Assembly: GCA_021790135.1 (NCBI GenBank)
Contig: JAJYIJ010000019.1
Location: forward strand, 1-11,942
DNA length: 11,942 nt
From: a bacterium
GTDB lineage: Bacteria; Patescibacteriota; Patescibacteriia; Magasanikbacterales; GWA2-37-8
Direction of reading: 5' to 3'
Under the pieces are notes generated by a model that saw nothing but the letters and a program-made list of their open reading frames with translations, had not been told where the DNA came from and made no database searches. Below are positions 1-4,402 of the stretch, in pieces. Every line of letters begins with the position of its first letter. Position 1 is the stretch's first letter. The translations under genes were made by a program, and so were the position numbers.

Positions 1-535
1 TATAGCCATTTTTGGTGAGCTCCTTTTCGTAGTAAGAGCTGACGAAGTCCGGACCGGCATTCATATTTTGCCATTCGATTTGGACCGTATCGCGGGCGTC
101 TCCAACCGGGCTTGTAATGATGTCCCAGAGCCGCTTGAGCAGAGATTCATTTGGTGCTTTTTCGACCAGAATTTGATCGCCTTGGTCATTTGGTGTCGGT
201 TGGACGGTGAGTAAAAGTGAAGAAAGAATAACCTTTGGGAAGAAACCGGCGATTTCCAAACTACGTTTTTTATATTTGCCAGGAATAAAAATAATTTGAC
301 TGATAGTATCCTTGTCGTAGACAGGAATATCGGACGGAAATTCAGTCGGCGGGGTTTTAATAATCGAGGGGCCTGGGCCAACGACAATATGGAAAGCAAC
401 GATGAGGGTAATTACAAAAAATACCAAACCACCACAGCTGGTGAGGCAGGCCCCTTTTAAATGAGAATGTTTTTTAGTAAGTTCGCCGATGGGCGGTTCG
501 ACAATTTCGACATTGTCGAAATTCGGGGCTGACAT
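1..535 (-). CDS. Hypothetical single-pass membrane protein, C-terminus off the left edge
   Basis: I do not recognise this gene. The frame is open from an ATG at 533-535 to the window edge, giving 178 residues with no stop. Residues 1-28 are polar and acidic, then charged, and probably cytoplasmic. Residues 29-52 form one clear membrane helix, with two cysteines (C30, C34) at its start. A Pro-rich linker follows (residues 53-72, ending in DIPVY), and the rest is probably extracytoplasmic. The order of a P-x-D-I-P-V-Y segment and then VQIEWQN and SSYYEKEL..NGY resembles small surface domains in which a chain carrying 'fYxxxLxxxGW' ends the fold; this is a loose resemblance only. The start is supported by an extended -10 promoter just upstream. 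The gene is divergent from the RNase gene. It has no Shine-Dalgarno sequence and the leader would be only about 4 nt. Confidence 0.75.
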   Translation of the reverse strand, partial: MSAPNFDNVEIVEPPIGELTKKHSHLKGACLTSCGGLVFFVITLIVAFHIVVGPGPSIIKTPPTEFPSDIPVYDKDTISQIIFIPGKYKKRSLEIAGFFPKVILSSLLLTVQPTPNDQGDQILVEKAPNESLLKRLWDIITSPVGDARDTVQIEWQNMNAGPDFVSSYYEKELTKNGY

Positions 536-546
536 AGGTGGAGGGT

Positions 547-575
547 AGTATAACAGCAAAAGGTGCTCTTGGCTA
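547..575 (-). promoter_or_regulatory. Extended -10 promoter for the left-edge membrane protein
   Basis: On the minus strand TGTTATACT (TATACT at 552-547) is an extended -10 element, with no good -35 (TAGCCA-like at about 575-570). Eleven bases separate it from the ATG at 535, so the transcript would be leaderless or nearly so. The same ten bases (TGTTATACTA) occur in opposite orientation at 600-609 as the -10 of the divergent gene, forming an inverted repeat around the intergenic centre. Confidence 0.55.
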
Positions 576-580
576 GAGTT

Positions 581-608
581 TTGCTCGGCACCCATCATGT
601 GTTATACT
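581..608 (+). promoter_or_regulatory. Promoter of the MBL-fold RNase gene
   Basis: TTGCTC (581-586), a 16-bp spacer and TATACT (603-608) preceded by TGT give a sigma-70-type promoter with an extended -10. Nineteen bases lie between the -10 and the ATG at 628, so the leader is about 12 nt. Its -35 region is back to back with that of the divergent gene on the left. Confidence 0.6.
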
Positions 609-627
609 AACAGTCATTTTATATTCT

Positions 628-1989
628 ATGAAAATAACTTTTATTGGAGCGGCGGCTGGGGTGACGGGCTCATGCAGTCTAGTGGAGACCGGCCCTTTTC
701 GTATTATTGTTGATTGCGGTATGTTCCAGGGCGATGCCGGCGTTGAAAGCAAGAATTTTAATCCATTGCCGTTTGATGCCAAGAGCATCACGCACGTTGT
801 GGTGACGCACGCTCATCTTGACCACGTTGGCCGGTTGCCGGTTCTGGTCAAAAATGGTTATGCCGGACAGTTTTTCGCCACGCGACCAACGGTAGAGTTG
901 GCCAAGCTCGTGATGGATGACGCCTTTGGAATCATGGAATATGACAATAAAAAATTTGGCCGGCCGTTATTGCATGGCCCAGAAGACATTGCTGGCGTCA
1001 TGGAACGTTCCAAAGGAGTAGAGTATGACGAACCAATTGTTTTGAAGTCGGGCGGTGGGGAAGAGACTGTCCGCGCCACCTGGCACGACGCCGGTCACAT
1101 TTTTGGTTCGGCTTTTATCGTGCTTGAAGCCGAAGGTAAGCGCGTGGTTTTTTCCGGCGATGTCGGCAACGTGGAGGTGCCAATTTTGCGCGATACGGCC
1201 GCTTTGCCGAAAAATGTTGACCTGCTTGTATCCGAATCAACCTATGGCGATCGTCTCCACGAAACAAAGTTAACTCGTCAACAAATCGTGGAGAATATGA
1301 TCGCGGACGGCACGAAACGCGGCGGGGTGGTGATGATACCTTCCTTCAGTCTGGAGCGCACGCAGGAGTTGATCTACGAGTTGAATGACCTTATTGATCG
1401 ACAACACCGACTGCCGCCCATGCCAATTTTTTTAGACAGTCCACTCGCGATTGACGCTCTGAAGGTGTATCGAAAATATCCGGAATATTATGACGAGGAA
1501 GCAGAAAAATATTTGCAGAGTGGTGACGATGTTTTTGATTTCAAAGGTCTCACAACCACGTATACTCGTACGGAGTCAATGAAGATCAATCATATTCCCG
1601 GACCGAAAATTATTATTGCCGGGGCGGGCATGATGAATGGCGGGCGTATTTTGCACCACGCGCGCCGATATTTGTCGGACGAAAAAAGTACACTACTTCT
1701 CATCGGTTATCAGTCGCCGGGAACCCTCGGGCATCAAATTTATTCAGGCAAGTCGCCGGTCAGAGTGCTGGGTGATGAGGTGCCGGTGAAGTGCCAGGTG
1801 AAAATGGTGGGGGCGTTGTCGGCACATGGTGACCAAAAAAAATTGTTGCAATGGATTGGTGCCGCTCAGCCGAAAAAAGTTTTCCTTAATCACGGTGATC
1901 CGTGGTGCAAGGAGGCCTTGGCCAAGAAACTTGGTGAAGTTGGAATTGCGGCGGAGCCGGCTAGTTCTGAGTTAAAAGTGGAGATTTGA
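628..1989 (+). CDS. MBL-fold beta-CASP RNase (CPSF73/TTHA0252-like)
   Basis: This is a predicted zinc-dependent ribonuclease of the metallo-beta-lactamase/beta-CASP family, cytoplasmic, probably acting in RNA processing or decay. The 453 residues hold the expected series of motifs: HAHLDH (H61, H63, D65, H66), DAGHIFGSA (H157), FSGDVG (D178), the beta-CASP motif ESTYGDR (residues 203-209), PSFSLERTQEL (238-248), SPLAI (271-275), AGAGMMNGGR (331-340), GYQSPGTLG (360-368), SAHGD with H400, and NHGD with H422. All predicted metal ligands are present and the length is normal for the bacterial TTHA0252-type group. There is no KH-like C-terminal extension as in archaeal CPSF homologues, and it is not the RNase J type. 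The ATG at 628 begins directly in the first beta strand (MKITFIGAA). The gene is monocistronic, between a divergent promoter and a terminator. The RNA substrate cannot be read from sequence. Confidence 0.9.
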   Translation: MKITFIGAAAGVTGSCSLVETGPFRIIVDCGMFQGDAGVESKNFNPLPFDAKSITHVVVTHAHLDHVGRLPVLVKNGYAGQFFATRPTVELAKLVMDDAFGIMEYDNKKFGRPLLHGPEDIAGVMERSKGVEYDEPIVLKSGGGEETVRATWHDAGHIFGSAFIVLEAEGKRVVFSGDVGNVEVPILRDTAALPKNVDLLVSESTYGDRLHETKLTRQQIVENMIADGTKRGGVVMIPSFSLERTQELIYELNDLIDRQHRLPPMPIFLDSPLAIDALKVYRKYPEYYDEEAEKYLQSGDDVFDFKGLTTTYTRTESMKINHIPGPKIIIAGAGMMNGGRILHHARRYLSDEKSTLLLIGYQSPGTLGHQIYSGKSPVRVLGDEVPVKCQVKMVGALSAHGDQKKLLQWIGAAQPKKVFLNHGDPWCKEALAKKLGEVGIAAEPASSELKVEI

Positions 1990-2010
1990 ACGGAAATTAA
2001 TTAGACTTAT

Positions 2011-2050
2011 CCACACAAAGCTTTTTTTGTGTGGTTTTTTATTTTATTTT
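2011..2050 (+). terminator. Rho-independent terminator after the RNase gene
   Basis: A perfect 9-bp stem pairs CCACACAAA (2011-2019) with TTTGTGTGG (2026-2034) around a 6-nt loop. A T-rich tract follows (TTTTTTATTTTATTTT, 2035-2050). It begins 21 bases after the RNase stop codon and separates that gene from the mraZ promoter. Confidence 0.88.
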
Positions 2051-2080
2051 AGCCAAAAATTTGGTGTATTTTTTTGTAGA

Positions 2081-2140
2081 AAAGTGTTGACGGGTGTTTT
2101 ATGGTGGTGTAAAATGGATGTTAGTGGGGAAGAGTGGTGA
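2081..2140 (+). promoter_or_regulatory. Putative MraZ operator: six repeats at 10-bp spacing
   Basis: A TGK core (T-G then G or T) recurs exactly every 10 bp at 2085, 2095, 2105, 2115, 2125 and 2135, and in five of six copies it is preceded by G (GTGT, GTGT, GTGG, ATGG, GTGG, GTGG). Known MraZ proteins bind tandem direct repeats at helical spacing upstream of their own gene: TGGGN with 5-nt spacers in E. coli and an AAAGTG-type repeat in mollicutes. The first copy here begins AAAGTGT. The array covers -35, spacer, -10 and the start of the transcript, as expected for an autorepressor. The spacing is directly visible; binding is inferred. Confidence 0.68.
2087..2115 (+). promoter_or_regulatory. 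Promoter of the mraZ-rsmH-ftsL operon
   Basis: TTGACG (2087-2092), a 17-bp spacer and TAAAAT (2110-2115) match a sigma-70-type promoter. Transcription would start near 2122, leaving about 50 nt before the mraZ ATG, the longest leader in the window. The promoter lies within the repeat lattice described for 2081-2140, so repressor binding there would block RNA polymerase. It also rules out translation from the in-frame GTG at 2094, which is upstream of the -10. Confidence 0.72.
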
Positions 2141-2171
2141 AAATGCTTGTCTTACCACTAATAACAAAAAA

Positions 2172-2603
2172 ATGTTCATCGGTGAATATAGTCACAACTT
2201 GGACGATAAAGGACGGCTGGCGATTCCAGTTAAATTTCGGCATGATCTTGCCGAAGGTGCGGTCGTCACACGCGGCCTTGACGCCTGTCTGTTTCTCTAC
2301 ACTAAAGCGGAATGGAATAAGTTAGCGGAAAAATTAGCGTCGCTCCCGTTCAGTCAAGCCAAGGCGCGTGCCTTCAGCCGTTTGATGCTCGCTGGTGCCA
2401 TGGATGTTGAGATTGACAAGCAGGGGAGGATCATTTTGCCGGAGTATTTGCGCCAATTTGCGCAGTTAAAAAAAGAAGTGGTAGTGGCTGGCCTTTACAA
2501 CCGTTTAGAACTTTGGGACAGCAATGCCTGGCAGAGTTATAAAGAACAGACTGAAAAAGAAAGCACGGATATTGCCGAACAGATGGGTGAGCTGGGAGTG
2601 TAG
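2172..2603 (+). CDS. mraZ: Transcriptional regulator MraZ
   Basis: MraZ is a DNA-binding protein of the AbrB/SpoVT-like double-psi fold that forms ring oligomers and controls the division and cell-wall (dcw) cluster, including its own gene. The 143 residues contain the two diagnostic repeats, DDKGRLAIP near the N-terminus (residues 11-19) and DKQGRIILP in the second half, and end with the typical ..AEQMGELGV. The frame stays open upstream to a GTG at 2094, but the family N-terminus (MFIGEYSHNLD) starts exactly at the ATG at 2172 and the promoter -10 lies at 2110-2115, so 2172 is the start. It is followed after 20 bp by rsmH, the conserved order in bacteria. No Shine-Dalgarno sequence is present; the ATG is preceded by a run of A. 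Confidence 0.95.
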   Translation: MFIGEYSHNLDDKGRLAIPVKFRHDLAEGAVVTRGLDACLFLYTKAEWNKLAEKLASLPFSQAKARAFSRLMLAGAMDVEIDKQGRIILPEYLRQFAQLKKEVVVAGLYNRLELWDSNAWQSYKEQTEKESTDIAEQMGELGV

Positions 2604-2623
2604 GTTTTATAAATATCGTCTAT

Positions 2624-3538
2624 ATGTCACGACACATTCCAGTTTTGTTGGCCGAAGTGATGAGCTCTCTGCAATTGCAGCCCGGAATGAAGGTTATTGA
2701 TTGCACTCTTGGCGATGCCGGCCACAGTGAGGCTATTTTGGAAAAAATATTTCCCGGCGGTCACTTGCTCGGTTTAGACGCGGATCCTGAATCGCTTCTC
2801 CGTGCCAAACAGTATTTATATCGGTTCGGTGAAGCCGTCACGTATGTCCGCGATAATTTCGTGCACTTAGAACAGATCGCTCGACGCGAGCAATTTGTTC
2901 CAGCTGACGCGATTTTATTCGATCTGGGATGGTCAAGTCCGCAGTTTTCGGAACGTGGTCGCGGTTTCAGTTTTGAAAAAGATGAGCCGCTCGACATGCG
3001 TTATAACCCCGCCTCGGATCCGGAGAACAATATTCGACCAGCAGCGGACATCGTCAATTCAGCGGCGGTTGATGAATTGGCAAGAATTTTTAAACTGTAT
3101 GGCGAAGAGCCGCTGGCCGGTGAAATTGCCGCCATAATAGTCGAAAAGAGGCGAGGACAGCCGATTGAAACAACGAAACAACTGGTAGATTGTGTTCTTG
3201 ATGCCTACCGTACAAAGTTGGGGAGCACGAAAGAAGTTCCCTGGATAGGCGGCATTCATCCAGCCACGCGAACATTTCAGGCCTTGCGCATCGCTGTTAA
3301 TCAAGAGTTGGCCGTTTTAAAAGAAGCTTTGCCGCAAGCAGTGAATATCCTTAAGGAGGGCGGACAGTTGGCAGTGATTACGTTTCATTCTTTGGAAGAT
3401 AGGATTGTCAAACATTTTTTACAAAGTCAAAAATCATTAATGATAATTACGAAAAAAGCAATTGAGGCGACAGCGGAAGAAATTCAGAATAACCCGCGGG
3501 CCCGTAGCGCCAAATTGCGTGTTGCTCAAAAAATTTAA
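2624..3538 (+). CDS. rsmH: 16S rRNA (cytosine-1402-N4)-methyltransferase RsmH
   Basis: RsmH (MraW) uses S-adenosylmethionine to methylate N4 of C1402 in the decoding centre of 16S rRNA. The 304 residues cover the whole protein: the RHIPVLLAEV start, the SAM motif D-C-T-L-G-D-A-G-H-S (residues 26-35), FDLGWSSPQF, RGFSF, PLDMRYNP, the insertion domain, TRTFQALRIAVN, FHSLEDRIVK and the C-terminal NPRARSAKLRVA. The usual GxGGHS reads GDAGHS, a mild change. The linker between FHSLEDRIVK and TKKAI is shorter than in typical proteobacterial or firmicute homologues. It is cotranscribed with mraZ (20 bp upstream) and ftsL (28 bp downstream). The start codon agrees with the family N-terminus; there is no Shine-Dalgarno sequence. 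Confidence 0.95.
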   Translation: MSRHIPVLLAEVMSSLQLQPGMKVIDCTLGDAGHSEAILEKIFPGGHLLGLDADPESLLRAKQYLYRFGEAVTYVRDNFVHLEQIARREQFVPADAILFDLGWSSPQFSERGRGFSFEKDEPLDMRYNPASDPENNIRPAADIVNSAAVDELARIFKLYGEEPLAGEIAAIIVEKRRGQPIETTKQLVDCVLDAYRTKLGSTKEVPWIGGIHPATRTFQALRIAVNQELAVLKEALPQAVNILKEGGQLAVITFHSLEDRIVKHFLQSQKSLMIITKKAIEATAEEIQNNPRARSAKLRVAQKI

Positions 3539-3566
3539 GTAGTAGTATTTTATTCTTTTTTAACTT

Positions 3567-3929
3567 ATGTCGATCAGACTACGCCTCAAATATCGTTACC
3601 GTGGTATCGTCCAGTATTTTTTGTCGCTGCGTTTGCCGGATTGGCTGGTCGGTTTTTGGGCGCGTGTCATCGTGACGGCTTTGGTTGTCGTGGCGGGAGC
3701 GGGGTATCTTTTTCAAGTAAATAATCTTTCGACACAAGGCTATGTGATCCATACCTTGCAGAATCAGGTTGATGCCCTACAGCAAAATAATGAACAACTG
3801 CAGACAACAATTGCCAGTTATCAATCTCTGTCCAGCATCGAATCGCGATTGCAAGGTCGCAATATGGTGACAGTCGCCTCGATCCAGTATCTTTCGCACG
3901 ATTCGGGAACCGTCGTGGCGGAACGGTAA
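3567..3929 (+). CDS. ftsL: Cell division protein FtsL-like
   Basis: This is a small bitopic protein of the FtsL/DivIC type, which in other bacteria joins FtsB and FtsQ to activate septal cell-wall synthesis. The 120 residues show a basic cytoplasmic N-terminus (residues 1-28), one membrane helix (about 29-50), then a heptad-rich coiled coil (about 56-92; HTLQNQVDALQQNNEQLQ), and a short tail (IESRLQGRNM...IQYL) matching the region that closes FtsL domains. Sequence identity within this family is always low, so the call relies on topology, length and position directly after rsmH. It is the last gene of the operon: a terminator follows 21 bp after the stop, where ftsI or mur genes would often continue. 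Confidence 0.8.
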   Translation: MSIRLRLKYRYRGIVQYFLSLRLPDWLVGFWARVIVTALVVVAGAGYLFQVNNLSTQGYVIHTLQNQVDALQQNNEQLQTTIASYQSLSSIESRLQGRNMVTVASIQYLSHDSGTVVAER

Positions 3930-3950
3930 CAATTTTTCTCTTTCGTTATA

Positions 3951-3980
3951 ATCATCCGGACAACGGATGATTTTTGTTTT
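3951..3980 (+). terminator. Rho-independent terminator after ftsL
   Basis: The 8-bp perfect stem ATCATCCG (3951-3958) / CGGATGAT (3964-3971) encloses a 5-nt loop (GACAA), and a T-rich tract runs to 3980 (TTTTTGTTTT). It closes the mraZ-rsmH-ftsL unit just upstream of the next promoter. Confidence 0.87.
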
Positions 3981-3986
3981 TGCCTG

Positions 3987-3995
3987 TGGTATACT
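3987..3995 (+). promoter_or_regulatory. Extended -10 promoter of the Clp-like operon
   Basis: TGGTATACT gives a TGn extension and TATACT (3990-3995). No convincing -35 is seen at 16-18 bp upstream, where the preceding terminator stem ends. The ATG follows 18 bases later, so the leader would be about 11 nt. It is the only promoter candidate seen between the terminator and the four-gene operon. Confidence 0.55.
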
Positions 3996-4013
3996 ATCGG
4001 CAAGAAACTTCAT

Positions 4014-4397
4014 ATGTATTTTATTGTTTGGGAACGAATTGCGCTTGAAGCCATTGTTGATATTTTTTACTTCCCCCTGTGGTGGTATACTTTTGGAGTT
4101 TGGCGTATCGGCCGTTGGTCGATCGGTTTGCTCGCGCGCGGGAATAGGATTCTGTCTCCCGGGCTTTGGCTTAAAAATTTATTTGTGCCGATGTACGGCC
4201 AATATGATTGGGAAGGCCGGACAATTAGTTTTATTGTCCGTTTGGTTGAGGTTGTTATTCGATTATTTCTGCTTATTTTGTGGCTTTTAGTTTGCTTTTT
4301 ATTTTGGTTGTTTTGGCTTGCGCTTCCGCTCGCTCTTGGTTTTCTTTATTATAAAACGGTTTTTGTGTCAGGCCGGAATTTGACGACCGCTAAGTAG
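4014..4397 (+). CDS. Small Trp-rich integral membrane protein, unknown function
   Basis: I cannot assign a function. The 127 residues are strongly hydrophobic and aromatic, with 12 Trp in total. Residues about 9-40 form a hydrophobic, Trp-rich stretch (PLWWYTFGVW) suited to a membrane hairpin or interfacial helix. A short polar central segment follows (residues 50-72; LFVPMYGQYDWEGR), the most family-like part. Residues about 78-113 are a long, nearly uninterrupted hydrophobic region that could cross the membrane once or twice. The tail (about 118-127) is polar and basic. The ATG lies 18 bases after an extended -10. The gene ends 5 bp before the Clp-like ATPase gene, so the two are cotranscribed. 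I infer that it may be the membrane partner or substrate of that ATPase. Confidence 0.8.
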   Translation: MYFIVWERIALEAIVDIFYFPLWWYTFGVWRIGRWSIGLLARGNRILSPGLWLKNLFVPMYGQYDWEGRTISFIVRLVEVVIRLFLLILWLLVCFLFWLFWLALPLALGFLYYKTVFVSGRNLTTAK

Positions 4398-4402
4398 CCT
4401 TT

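Noticed and set aside
61..399. A 112-aa minus-strand reading frame at the left edge
   Set aside because: It is in a different frame from the longer open frame 1-535, which has a promoter, a plausible start and a clear membrane helix. The 112-aa frame has no recognisable features.
2094..2171. N-terminal 26-residue extension of mraZ from a GTG at 2094
   Set aside because: The promoter -10 (2110-2115) and the repeat array lie inside it, and the MraZ family N-terminus begins exactly at 2172.
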